The notes beneath the pieces were generated by a model. It was not told the DNA's origin, made no database searches, and saw only the letters and a list, made by a program, of their open reading frames with translations. From positions 1 through 64,000 of the forward strand of contig NZ_JAOZEV010000016.1 of the NCBI RefSeq assembly GCF_025847275.1: a stretch of 64,000 nucleotides of DNA, in the 5' to 3' direction. Made by a program: the position numbers and the translations under genes. Below, in pieces: positions 40,983 to 49,759 of the stretch. The stretch comes from Flavobacterium frigoritolerans (GTDB lineage: Bacteria > Bacteroidota > Bacteroidia > Flavobacteriales > Flavobacteriaceae). The first letter of the stretch is position 1, and every line of letters begins with the position of its first letter.

Positions 40983-43051
40983 AATTTGCTTTGTTTGGCC
41001 CAGAGAGTACCGGTAAAACGACTTTAGCTCAGCAACTTGCTTCGTATTATGAAACAGAGTGGGTGCCTGAGTTTGCACGTGATTATCTTCAGGAAAAATG
41101 GGAAGAAAATCAGCATATTTGTGTAGAAGAAGATATGATGCCAATTGCTTACGGACAAACCAAATTAGAAAACGATAAATTAGTTTTAGCAAGTAAATTT
41201 TTATTTTGTGATACTAATCTTATGGTAACCAAGGTGTTCTCAGAGATGTATTATGATTATTGTAATCCATTGTTAAATGAAGCTGCATTAGAGCACGAAT
41301 ATGATTTGTTTTTTCTTACTGATATCGATGTTCCTTGGGAAAAAGACGATATACGAGATAGTCCAAAAGAACGAGAAAGTGTTTTTTCAGTTTTTAAAGA
41401 AACATTAATAGAGACTAAAAAACCGTATATAACCCTTTCGGGAAATAAAAAATCACGATTGGCCAAAGCAGTAGAAATCATTAATAATTTAGTACTTGCT
41501 AAAGAATTAGGGTTTTCTTCGGCAGATTTTGTACAAATCTATGAGCATGGTATTTCTTTTGAAAAGATAAAGAAACAATTGCAGATTTTTAAAAACGGAA
41601 TTAATAAAAGCCATCTAATAAGTCCAGCAACAGTTTCAAATGGAATTTTGAGTCTATCAGAAGCAGATTTTGAAACAAAAGCTATTTTGTTTGATGCTAA
41701 TAAAGCAACTTTAAAATTAAAAAAATTCGTTCCAGCATCAGGGGCGGCGAGTAGAATGTTTAAGTTTTTGAGTGCTTTCTTAAATGATTTTAATATTGAA
41801 AAAGAAAGCATTAATGCTTATATCAATAGAAAAAAAGAAAGTCAATTATCTCTTTTTATTATAGGGATGGATAAGTTTCCTTTCTTTGAAACTGTAGATA
41901 AAAAATTAAAAAAAGTATATCCTGATTTTGATTCTTTGGGTACAGATTATAAAAATTATTATTTTATAAAAATGTTATTGGCTTCAGATTATTTTGACTT
42001 TGCCAATAAACCAAAAGCTGTTTTGCCTTTTCATCAATATAAAACTCATATTGCAAATCCTATAGAGGAACATTTGCATGAATGTGCTTATTACGCCAGT
42101 TCAAATTCGGTTTCAAATTTACATTTTACGGTTTCAGAAATACATCAGAGTCAATTTGAAGAATGTGTAGCCATTGTTAAAACGAAATTTGAACAAGAGT
42201 CAGGAACAAAAATAGATATTAGTTATTCCTATCAAAATAAAAGTACGGACTCAATTACGGTTGATTTAGAGAATAAACCAGTTAGAACAGAAGAAGGGAA
42301 ATTGGTTTTTAGACCAGGTGGACATGGTGCTTTGATTGACAATTTAAATAATCTGGACGCCGATGTTATTTTTATTAAGAACATTGATAATGTGATTCAA
42401 AACCATGTCGATAAAATTGCTTTATATAAAAAAGCCTTAGCAGGTATCTTAATAGAACTACAGAAGAAAGTTTTTGGTTACCTAATTGAAATCGAAAATC
42501 AAGAAATAACAGAAGAAAAAATTGTTGAGGTAGTTTTGTTTTTAAAGCAAAATTTAAATATAAAAATAGATTTTGAAAAGCTGACTTTTGAAAGTAAATT
42601 AGACATAATGAGAGAAGTGCTGAATAGACCAATCCGCGTATGTGGAATGGTGAAAAATGAAGGGGAGCCAGGAGGAGGCCCATTTTGGGTTCAGGATGAA
42701 AAAGGAGTGATTTCGCTTCAGATTGTAGAAGCTTCTCAGGTAGATTTAGCAGATAAAAATCAAGCAGCGATTTTAGCAAATGCAACTCATTTTAATCCAG
42801 TAGATTTGGTTTGCGGTATCAAAAATTATAAAAATGAAAAGTTTGATTTAACAAAATTTATAAATCATAACGCAGGTTTTATAGTCGAAAAAAGCGTTGG
42901 TAAAGATAGTGTGAAAGGATACGAATTACCAGGATTGTGGAATGGAGCAATGGCAAATTGGCTAACCGTTTTTGTGGCGGTACCAATAATTACTTTTAAT
43001 CCTGTGAAAACAGTAAACGATTTATTAAAACCAGCACATCAGCCACAATAA
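40943..43051 (+). CDS. Nicotinamide riboside kinase-like domain fused to DUF4301
   Basis: I start at 40943 (MEENLKQQD), just before the conserved core; an open frame extends further left only because it shadows pnuC. The product is 702 residues. Residues 13-185 are an NadR-type kinase: GPESTGKTT (19-27), VPEFARDYL and DLFFLTDIDVPWEKDDIRD. Residues 195-702 form DUF4301, with VPASGAASRMFKF (264-276), FRPGGHGALIDNL (456-468), FIKNIDNV (477-484) and GEPGGGPFWV (574-583). These resemble the nucleotide-binding loops of UDP-sugar pyrophosphorylases. The two parts are usually separate genes in Bacteroidota as I know them. The kinase role with PnuC is likely; the second half is unassigned. Confidence 0.85.
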   Translation: MEENLKQQDTRILKFALFGPESTGKTTLAQQLASYYETEWVPEFARDYLQEKWEENQHICVEEDMMPIAYGQTKLENDKLVLASKFLFCDTNLMVTKVFSEMYYDYCNPLLNEAALEHEYDLFFLTDIDVPWEKDDIRDSPKERESVFSVFKETLIETKKPYITLSGNKKSRLAKAVEIINNLVLAKELGFSSADFVQIYEHGISFEKIKKQLQIFKNGINKSHLISPATVSNGILSLSEADFETKAILFDANKATLKLKKFVPASGAASRMFKFLSAFLNDFNIEKESINAYINRKKESQLSLFIIGMDKFPFFETVDKKLKKVYPDFDSLGTDYKNYYFIKMLLASDYFDFANKPKAVLPFHQYKTHIANPIEEHLHECAYYASSNSVSNLHFTVSEIHQSQFEECVAIVKTKFEQESGTKIDISYSYQNKSTDSITVDLENKPVRTEEGKLVFRPGGHGALIDNLNNLDADVIFIKNIDNVIQNHVDKIALYKKALAGILIELQKKVFGYLIEIENQEITEEKIVEVVLFLKQNLNIKIDFEKLTFESKLDIMREVLNRPIRVCGMVKNEGEPGGGPFWVQDEKGVISLQIVEASQVDLADKNQAAILANATHFNPVDLVCGIKNYKNEKFDLTKFINHNAGFIVEKSVGKDSVKGYELPGLWNGAMANWLTVFVAVPIITFNPVKTVNDLLKPAHQPQ

Positions 43052-43455
43052 TGGAAATAGAAAAAATTGTTACAGAGCTAACTTATAAAGCTGTTCGCAG
43101 CAGTGGTGCAGGTGGACAGAATGTGAATAAAGTGTCCTCGAAGGTAGTTTTAACTTTTGATTTACGGAATTCACAATCTTTATCAGATGAAGAAAAAACA
43201 CTTTTGGAAATAAAATTAACGACAAGACTAACATCAGAAGCTATTTTGATATTGAATTGCGATGAAGACAGAAGTCAATTAAAAAATAAAAGCATTGTAA
43301 CAAAACGGTTTTTAGAATTGATTAAAAATGCTTTAATAATTCAGAAACCTCGAAAAGCAACGAAGATTCCAAAAGCTGTAATTCGTAAGCGAATTAAGGA
43401 TAAAAAAAACATTTCGGAAATTAAGAAATCTAGGAAAAAACCAAATTTAGATTAG
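43051..43455 (+). CDS. arfB: Peptidyl-tRNA hydrolase ArfB-like release factor
   Basis: The 134-residue protein carries the GGQ motif in RSSGAGGQNVNKVSSKV and a long basic C-terminal tail (KPRKATKIPKAVIRKRIKDK...), which in ArfB enters the empty mRNA channel. It rescues ribosomes stalled without a stop codon by hydrolysing peptidyl-tRNA. Its ATG overlaps the stop of the preceding gene (TAATG), so it is probably translated by coupling. Confidence 0.93.
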   Translation: MEIEKIVTELTYKAVRSSGAGGQNVNKVSSKVVLTFDLRNSQSLSDEEKTLLEIKLTTRLTSEAILILNCDEDRSQLKNKSIVTKRFLELIKNALIIQKPRKATKIPKAVIRKRIKDKKNISEIKKSRKKPNLD

Positions 43456-43524
43456 TGTTTTTTTGATTTTAGTTAATTTAAAAAATCAAATAGACAAACA
43501 GTCAAAATATCTAAAAATCTTTTC

Positions 43525-43532
43525 TACTTTTG
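43525..43532 (+). promoter_or_regulatory. -7 promoter box for the TPP riboswitch/TonB receptor unit
   Basis: TACTTTTG, an exact TAnnTTTG match, lies directly before the TPP riboswitch. Confidence 0.5.
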
Positions 43533-43620
43533 CGACGTCTCAAAGGGGTGCTCTAAATAACGAGCTGAGATCATACCCAAAGAACCTGAGCAAGTAATGT
43601 TGCTAAGGGAAAAAATGACA
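43533..43620 (+). promoter_or_regulatory. TPP riboswitch (THI element) upstream of a TonB receptor
   Basis: The aptamer shows its conserved words: GGGGTGCTCT, GAGCTGAGATCATACCC, GAACCTGAGCAAGTAATGTT and GCTAAGGGA. It should bind thiamin diphosphate and repress the downstream receptor when TPP is plentiful. The expression platform between 43621 and 43714 is AT-rich with a weak hairpin near the start codon (ATTCGTAA...TTACGGAT). Confidence 0.95.
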
Positions 43621-43714
43621 ATTGTTGGCGTACATGCTATATTTTGTCATGAAACAATCATTTATTAATTTAACAAAAGAATAATTCCCCCTTTTATTCG
43701 TAATCTTTTTACGG

Positions 43715-45910
43715 ATGAATACTATTTTTATTAAAGGTACTTTTATAGGTACAAAGGTGCCAAGGTACAAAGGTACAAAGGCAAAAAACTTCAAGACTTT
43801 TTTCTTAATTTTATTTTCTTTCTTCTATTCTCTTTCTTCTACCTCTCAAGTACAAGATACTACCAAAGTAAATCAGCTTGATAATGTATTAGTTTCGGCG
43901 GTGCGTGTTACTACAAAAACACCAGTTAGTTTTAGTAATTTAAATAAAAAAGATATTAAATTCAGAAATTTAGGCCAGGATATTCCTGTACTTATGAATT
44001 ATATGCCATCGGTCGTTACCACTTCAGATGCAGGGAACGGAATAGGTTATTCCGGAATCCGTGTACGAGGGAGCGATGCAACGAGGGTAAATGTTACTAT
44101 AAACGGAATTCCGTATAATGATGCGGAAAGTCAGGGAACATTTTGGGTGAATATGCCAGATTTTGCTTCTTCTGTAGAGAGTTTGCAATTACAAAGAGGT
44201 GTTGGTACCTCAACAAATGGGTCAGGTGCTTTTGGAGCAAGTTTGAATTTATTGACCGATAGTTATGCTGCAAAGGCTACGGGTGAAATAGCTACATCAT
44301 TTGGTTCATTCAATACATTGAAAAATACAGTAAAGTTTAGCACAGGATTATTAAATGACCATTTTGAAATAGCGGGACGTTTATCTACAATAAAATCAGA
44401 TGGATATATAGATAGAGCAAGTACCGATTTAAAATCATATTTCTTGCAAGGAACTTATGTAGGTAAAACGACTTTAATCAAAGCATTGGTTTTTGGAGGA
44501 ACCGAAAAGACATATCAATCTTGGAATGGTATCGACGCAGAAACTTTAATTACCGACAGAACATATAACTCTGCAGGAAAGTATAAAGATGCATTAGGGA
44601 ATACTCGTTTTTATGATAATGAAACAGATAATTATAATCAAAATCATTATCAATTACATTGGAGCGAATTTATATCCGAGAAATGGAGTACGAATTTTGC
44701 GCTTCACTATACTAAAGGAAAAGGATACTACGAAAATTATAAGTATGATGAACCAGTTGAAGGTTATGGAGGGATTCAACCAACTAAACTAGTAGATGAT
44801 GGTTTTGGAGTTTTGGTTCCGGGTACCGATTTAATTCGTCAAAAATTGTTGGATAATGATTTTTACGGAACAACATTCTCTTTAAAGTATAAAGATGAAA
44901 AACTAGATGTAATTTTAGGAGGAGGTTGGAATAGATATGAAGGGGATCATTTTGGTAAAGTAATTTGGGCGAGAAATGCTGCTCAAACAGAACTTGGAGA
45001 TCATTATTACGACGATCATTCGGTTAAAACAGACGGAAATATTTTTGCTAAAGCAAATTATCAATTAACTGAAAAATTGAGTTTCTACGGAGATCTGCAA
45101 TACCGAAATGTGCAGTATAAAGCCAATAGCGCCGAAACAGGTTTAGTCGATGATAGTTTTAATTTTTTTAATCCTAAAGCGGGTTTAAATTATGAAATCA
45201 ATTTAAAAAACACGTTGTATTTCTCTTATGCAAGAGCCAATCGTGAGCCAAACAGAACGGATTATGAAGGAGGGAATGTTAAACCAGAGAAATTAAATGA
45301 TTTCGAGTTGGGTTGGAGATATAATTCAGATAAAGTGCAATTGACTTCAAATGTATATTATATGGGATATAAAGATCAGTTAATTTTAACAGGAAGGTTA
45401 GATGATGTTGGAGCTCCAATTCGCGCTAATACCGAAAAAAGTTACCGCTTAGGATTAGAAGTTGATGCTACTATTACCTTATCGGAGAAATTTATAATAA
45501 GACCAAATTTTACGTTGAGTAGCAATAAAAATATTGATTTAGCTATAGAAGGTGAAAATTATGGAACTACAAGTATAGCTTATTCTCCAGAAGTAATAGT
45601 AGGAAACATCATTGTTTACAAACCAATTGAAGGATTGTATGTTTCGCTATTGCAAAAGTATGTAGGAGAACAATACATGAATAATATAGAATTGCCAGCA
45701 GCTAAGTTAGTTGATTATTTTACAAACGATTTGAACGTTTCTTATGAAATTAAGCCTAAATCAATATTTAAATCAATAACTATAACAGGATTGGTAAATA
45801 ATATTCTGGATAAAAAATATGTTTCAAACGGAGCCATGTGGGATATCTATCCATCTTATTATCCACAAGCAGGAATTAATTTCTTAGCAGGATTAACACT
45901 TAAGTTTTAA
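43715..45910 (+). CDS. TonB-dependent receptor, probable thiamin importer
   Basis: The 731-residue outer-membrane protein has a signal region (FKTFFLILFSFFYSLSSTSQ), a TonB box-plug start (QLDNVLVSAVRVTTKTPVS), the plug motif VRGSDATRVNVTINGIPYND and a 22-strand-type barrel ending INFLAGLTLKF. No N-terminal carboxypeptidase-like domain is present. The TPP riboswitch directly upstream implies uptake of thiamin or a derivative. The first 25 residues are odd: they come from a repeat (ggtacaaagg in several copies), so the n-region is longer than usual. Confidence 0.92.
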   Translation: MNTIFIKGTFIGTKVPRYKGTKAKNFKTFFLILFSFFYSLSSTSQVQDTTKVNQLDNVLVSAVRVTTKTPVSFSNLNKKDIKFRNLGQDIPVLMNYMPSVVTTSDAGNGIGYSGIRVRGSDATRVNVTINGIPYNDAESQGTFWVNMPDFASSVESLQLQRGVGTSTNGSGAFGASLNLLTDSYAAKATGEIATSFGSFNTLKNTVKFSTGLLNDHFEIAGRLSTIKSDGYIDRASTDLKSYFLQGTYVGKTTLIKALVFGGTEKTYQSWNGIDAETLITDRTYNSAGKYKDALGNTRFYDNETDNYNQNHYQLHWSEFISEKWSTNFALHYTKGKGYYENYKYDEPVEGYGGIQPTKLVDDGFGVLVPGTDLIRQKLLDNDFYGTTFSLKYKDEKLDVILGGGWNRYEGDHFGKVIWARNAAQTELGDHYYDDHSVKTDGNIFAKANYQLTEKLSFYGDLQYRNVQYKANSAETGLVDDSFNFFNPKAGLNYEINLKNTLYFSYARANREPNRTDYEGGNVKPEKLNDFELGWRYNSDKVQLTSNVYYMGYKDQLILTGRLDDVGAPIRANTEKSYRLGLEVDATITLSEKFIIRPNFTLSSNKNIDLAIEGENYGTTSIAYSPEVIVGNIIVYKPIEGLYVSLLQKYVGEQYMNNIELPAAKLVDYFTNDLNVSYEIKPKSIFKSITITGLVNNILDKKYVSNGAMWDIYPSYYPQAGINFLAGLTLKF

Positions 45911-45930
45911 GCCAACTTAGTTTTATATTT

Positions 45931-45964
45931 AAAAAGCCTGAAAATTTATTTTTCAGGCTTTTTT
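45931..45964. terminator. Bidirectional terminator
   Basis: A long stem (AAAAAGCCTGAAAA / TTTTTCAGGCTTTTT) lies between the TonB receptor and the convergent Rieske-like gene, 20 bp and 5 bp from their stops. Confidence 0.9.
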
Positions 45965-45968
45965 ATTT

Positions 45969-46385
45969 TTAGTTATAGATGCGTAATATATTTCCAGCTG
46001 CATCGACACGATATTGCTTCATAGGATACTCAAGATCACCTAATCCTGTATATAGATTATAAGAGCTTTTGTCACAGGAGCAAACAGCCATTATACCATC
46101 AATAGTCATGGCTTTACAAGATGATATGGCCTGATTAGGACAAGCGGCATCAAAAGCATTATAAGTCCCTTCACCTGTTTTCATTATGATTAATCCTTTA
46201 GCACCATAGTTCGGAATGAATACAGGATTACTAATGAATTTTAGGTCGCTATACAAAGGTAAGTTTGTATCTACAGTAAGATTTACTGAATAATTTGGAA
46301 TGTTAGGATTCTTACTTCTTTCGCGACTATCACTACAGGATATGAGTAAGATAATAAACAGGGGTAAAAGCCAGATTTTTTTCAT
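45969..46385 (-). CDS. Rieske-like lipoprotein without histidine ligands
   Basis: The 138-residue product has a lipoprotein signal (lipid Cys in LLISCSDSRE) and then a beta-rich domain. FDAACPNQAISSCKAM and VCSCDKSSYNLYTG align with the two Rieske cluster loops CxH and CxxHGxxFxxxTG, but the histidines are Asn and probably Lys or Ser here. Several Cys remain. It may keep only the fold, or bind a metal in another way. It is divergent from greA. Confidence 0.72.
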   Translation of the reverse strand: MKKIWLLPLFIILLISCSDSRERSKNPNIPNYSVNLTVDTNLPLYSDLKFISNPVFIPNYGAKGLIIMKTGEGTYNAFDAACPNQAISSCKAMTIDGIMAVCSCDKSSYNLYTGLGDLEYPMKQYRVDAAGNILRIYN

Positions 46386-46478
46386 TGATTGTAAAAAGAA
46401 TTAGTGTAACAAAAATAATTTAATTAGATTTGAAATCTATATGATTAACATATAATTATGTACTATTAAAAATAATAG

Positions 46479-46486
46479 TATCTTTG
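46479..46486 (+). promoter_or_regulatory. -7 promoter box upstream of greA
   Basis: TATCTTTG, an exact TAnnTTTG match, lies 56 bp before the greA start codon. Confidence 0.5.
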
Positions 46487-46493
46487 TAATAAG

Positions 46494-46515
46494 AAATCCC
46501 GTCCCGATGGGATTT
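46494..46515 (+). terminator. Terminator-like hairpin in the greA leader
   Basis: AAATCCC and GGGATTT pair around an 8-base loop, followed by TTTT, only 8 bp after the promoter box and 26 bp before greA. It could cut transcripts short in the leader. Confidence 0.55.
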
Positions 46516-46541
46516 TTTCTATTTATATAAACCATGAAGTT

Positions 46542-47018
46542 ATGAGTAAAGTATCTTATTATACAGCAGAAGGATTAAAAAAGTTAAAAGATGAATTGGA
46601 GCACTTAAAAAGTGTAATGCGTCCGAAGGCATCTCAAGATATAGCCGAAGCAAGAGATAAAGGTGATTTATCTGAAAACGCAGAATATGACGCAGCTAAA
46701 GAAGCTCAAGGCTTGCTTGAAATGCGAATTTCTAAATTGGAAGAAGTGTATTCGAGCGCTAGATTAATCGATGAGTCGCAATTAGATGTTTCTAAAGCAT
46801 TAGTGCTTTCTAATGTGAAAATTAAAAATCAAAGCAATGGTATGGAAATGACCTATACTCTTGTTGCTGAAAGTGAAGCAGATTTAAAAACAGGAAAAAT
46901 ATCAGTAACTTCTCCAATAGGAAAAGGTTTACTTGGTAAGTCAGTTGGAGAAATTGCCGAAATCACTGTCCCTAATGGTGTTTTGAAATTTGAAATACTA
47001 GAAATCACAAGAGACTAA
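46542..47018 (+). CDS. greA: Transcription elongation factor GreA
   Basis: The 158-residue protein has the long N-terminal coiled coil with the acidic tip GDLSENAEYDAAKEAQ, which reaches the RNA polymerase active site, and a C-terminal FKBP-like domain (ISVTSPIGKGLLGKSVGEI). GreA makes RNA polymerase cleave backtracked transcripts. A leader hairpin precedes it. It is followed 66 bp later by a HIT-family gene. Confidence 0.97.
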   Translation: MSKVSYYTAEGLKKLKDELEHLKSVMRPKASQDIAEARDKGDLSENAEYDAAKEAQGLLEMRISKLEEVYSSARLIDESQLDVSKALVLSNVKIKNQSNGMEMTYTLVAESEADLKTGKISVTSPIGKGLLGKSVGEIAEITVPNGVLKFEILEITRD

Positions 47019-47084
47019 ATTTTTTAGCTTAACTGTTTAATCATTAAATCGGTTAAACGATTAACCAAATAAAAGAACGAAACA

Positions 47085-47471
47085 ATGTCAATATTTACCA
47101 AAATAGTAAACGGAGAAATTCCAAGTTATAAAATTACTGAAGATGCTAATTTCTTAGCATTTTTAGATGTAAATCCAAATGCCAAAGGACATACACTTTG
47201 TATTCCGAAGCAGGAAATCGATAAGATTTTTGATATGGATGATGAACTATATCTTGGGTTAATGCAGTTTTCTAAGAAAGTTGCTATTGCTTTAGAAAAG
47301 ACAGTTCCATGTAAAAGAGTAGGAATGGCAGTAGTGGGACTTGAAGTTCCTCATGCACATGTGCATTTAATTCCGCTTAACGAAATGGATGAAATGCGTT
47401 TCCATAATAAAGTATCACTTACTAAAGAAGAATTTGAAGATTTAGCCAAAAGTATTCAGGCAAATTTATAG
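47085..47471 (+). CDS. HIT-family nucleotide-binding protein
   Basis: The 128-residue protein begins SIFTKIVNGEIPSYKI and has the histidine triad HAHVHLIPL, whose middle histidine is the nucleophile. It belongs to the bacterial Hint branch, which hydrolyses adenosine phosphoramidates or related nucleotides. It is probably cotranscribed with greA, and a bidirectional terminator follows. Confidence 0.93.
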   Translation: MSIFTKIVNGEIPSYKITEDANFLAFLDVNPNAKGHTLCIPKQEIDKIFDMDDELYLGLMQFSKKVAIALEKTVPCKRVGMAVVGLEVPHAHVHLIPLNEMDEMRFHNKVSLTKEEFEDLAKSIQANL

Positions 47472-47498
47472 TCTTAATTAGCAAGTTTTAAATAAAAT

Positions 47499-47533
47499 AA
47501 AACCACAAATTCAATAAAAGAGTTTGTGGTTTT
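47499..47533. terminator. Bidirectional terminator
   Basis: An 11-bp stem (AAAACCACAAA / TTTGTGGTTTT) lies between the HIT gene and the convergent histidine kinase gene. Confidence 0.85.
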
Positions 47534-47539
47534 TTATTT

Positions 47540-48694
47540 TTATGAAGGAGAATTTACTTTGTAATTCAGTTGAATGATAGTTCCTTTACCAACTTCTGAT
47601 TGCAAGACTTTTATTTTTCCACTATGATATTCTTCAACAATCCTTTTTGTTAAAGAAAGTCCAAGACCCCAACCTCTTTTTTTGGTCGTAAATCCGGGTT
47701 CAAATATGGTTTTAAATTGGTTCTTAGGAATTCCGATTCCTGTATCAGAAACATTTATTTTTACTAAGTTTCCATCTTGTTCAATTTTCAATGTCAAATT
47801 CCCTTTTCCTTTCATTGCATCAATGGCATTCTTTACCAAATTTTCGATAGTCCAACTATGAAGGATTGGATTAATCATAACCATAATTGGAGTTTTGGGC
47901 ATCTGACAAGAGAAATTTACCTGTTTAGAAAAACGGGATTGTAAATAATCATAAGTATTTAATGTTTCCTGAACAATATCTTTGTTTTCAAGTACAGGAG
48001 TAGAGCCTATTTTCGAAAAACGATCTGTGATAGTTTGTAGGCGTTCGATGTCTTTCTCAATCTCAGAAGTAATAGATTCATCAATGTTTTCGGTTTTTAA
48101 GAATTCAACCCAGCCGATTAATGACGATAGAGGAGTTCCTATTTGATGTGCCGTTTCTTTAGCCATTCCTGCCCAGAGTTTATTTTGAGTAGCCATTTTT
48201 GTGCTTCTGTAAAAATTGTATACCAAGCCTCCAAACAAGAAAATAATCAACAATAGAGCAATGGGATAATATTTGAGTTTATTCAATAGTTCGGAATTAC
48301 CATAATAAAGTTCCTGATGCTTTCCTGGGGCATATTCGATTACAATTGCTTCATTTTCCCGTTTTAATTTTTTTAAAAAGGAGGTAGCTCTATGTTTATC
48401 TTTTATAATAGTTTCATCAATATTTATAGCACTTATGATGCTATCTTTTTCGGTTAAAATAATAGGAATTGAAGTGTTGTTACTGAATATTTGAAGAGGT
48501 AATTCAACATCGCTATTTTCATCAGCGTTAATCAATGTTTTTTGAGCATTTGCCCAAAGATTCATTTTTAGCCGCTCTTCGTTTTTAAAAATTTGAAAAA
48601 AGGTGTAAGTATTCCAAAGAATTAAGGAAATAATCAAAAAGGAAGCGCAAATAATGATCCATCGGGTTGTATTTCTTCTTTCTGAAAAAAACAT
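47540..48694 (-). CDS. Orphan sensor histidine kinase
   Basis: The 384-residue protein has two membrane helices (about 12-33 and 145-163) around a periplasmic sensor loop of about 110 residues. A HisKA helix with the phospho-acceptor in KETAHQIGTPLSS follows, then an ATPase domain with the N-box NLVKNAID, DTGIGIP and GWGLGLSL. No response regulator gene is adjacent, so its partner is elsewhere. The signal sensed is unknown. Confidence 0.92.
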   Translation of the reverse strand: MFFSERRNTTRWIIICASFLIISLILWNTYTFFQIFKNEERLKMNLWANAQKTLINADENSDVELPLQIFSNNTSIPIILTEKDSIISAINIDETIIKDKHRATSFLKKLKRENEAIVIEYAPGKHQELYYGNSELLNKLKYYPIALLLIIFLFGGLVYNFYRSTKMATQNKLWAGMAKETAHQIGTPLSSLIGWVEFLKTENIDESITSEIEKDIERLQTITDRFSKIGSTPVLENKDIVQETLNTYDYLQSRFSKQVNFSCQMPKTPIMVMINPILHSWTIENLVKNAIDAMKGKGNLTLKIEQDGNLVKINVSDTGIGIPKNQFKTIFEPGFTTKKRGWGLGLSLTKRIVEEYHSGKIKVLQSEVGKGTIIQLNYKVNSPS

Positions 48695-48810
48695 AAATTA
48701 AATTTTGAGGTATAAATATAACGAAATAAACACAGTATATATTTTGTATGCATACAAAGATTTTTATTTTTAAAATCAATAGACCTCTTTCGAAACTTAA
48801 ACGATTTATG

Positions 48811-48818
48811 TACTTTTG
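48811..48818 (+). promoter_or_regulatory. -7 promoter box upstream of the flavin reductase gene
   Basis: TACTTTTG, an exact TAnnTTTG match, lies 33 bp before the start codon. Confidence 0.45.
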
Positions 48819-48851
48819 TTGTCTTCTAAAAATGATTAGAAAAATAAAAGT

Positions 48852-49736
48852 ATGATTAGTATTGATCCAAAGGAAATTCCGACTGCAAAATTGCAAGGTT
48901 ATTTACAAAGTGCGGTTGGACCAAGGCCTATTGCTTTTGCGAGTACTATAGATAAAGACGGAAATCCGAATTTATCACCATTTAGTTTCTTCAATGTTTT
49001 TAGTGCCAATCCGCCAATTTTGGTTTTTTCACCATCTCGAAGAGTACGTGATAATTCTATAAAACATACTTTAATAAATGCAGAAGCAACACGGGAAGTC
49101 GTTATTAATGTAGTTAATTATGATATCGTGCAACAAACATCGTTGGCAAGTACAGAATATGCTGATGGAGTAAATGAATTTATAAAGTCGGGATTAACAC
49201 AAATTCCGTCAGATATTGTAAAGCCATACAGAGTAAAAGAATCACCTGTACAGTTTGAATGCAAAGTAACTCAGATTATCCCTTTGGGTACTGAAGGTGG
49301 GGCAGGAAATCTTATTCTTTGTGAAGTAGTTAAAATACATATTCATGAAGCAATTTTAGATGAAAATGGAGCAATAGATCAATATAAAATAGACTTGGTT
49401 TCTCGTTTAGGCAGTAATTGGTATTCAAGATCAAATCAAGGGCTTTTTGAAGTTGAAAAACCACTTACAACTTTAGGAATAGGAGTAGATGCCGTACCAG
49501 ATTTTGTAAAAGCAAGTTCTGTTTTTGATGGGAACGATTTAGGTAAATTAGGCAATATTGAAGCCTTGCCTACAACAGAAGAAGTTAGTATATTTGTGAA
49601 AGAAAACTTTTCTGTAAAAGGAGTATTGAGCTCAGATGATGAGGTAAAAGTACACCAAGAAGCTAAAAAGTATCTTAATGAAAACGATGTAATATCGGCC
49701 TGGAAAGTGCTTTTAGCTAAAAAAATAAAAAAATAA
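48852..49736 (+). CDS. Flavin reductase-like (FMN-binding split barrel) protein
   Basis: The 294-residue protein has the flavin-binding split-barrel core in its first 200 residues: SAVGPRPIAFASTIDKDG, NLSPFSFFNVFSANPP and NVVNYDIVQQTSLAS. These match the flavin reductase/DIM6-NTAB group. The last 80 residues are an extra helical tail. It probably binds FMN; the reaction cannot be named. It is 23 bp before the DUF3127 gene on the same strand. Confidence 0.87.
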   Translation: MISIDPKEIPTAKLQGYLQSAVGPRPIAFASTIDKDGNPNLSPFSFFNVFSANPPILVFSPSRRVRDNSIKHTLINAEATREVVINVVNYDIVQQTSLASTEYADGVNEFIKSGLTQIPSDIVKPYRVKESPVQFECKVTQIIPLGTEGGAGNLILCEVVKIHIHEAILDENGAIDQYKIDLVSRLGSNWYSRSNQGLFEVEKPLTTLGIGVDAVPDFVKASSVFDGNDLGKLGNIEALPTTEEVSIFVKENFSVKGVLSSDDEVKVHQEAKKYLNENDVISAWKVLLAKKIKK

Positions 49737-49759
49737 ATAACAATTAAATAAAAACGGAG

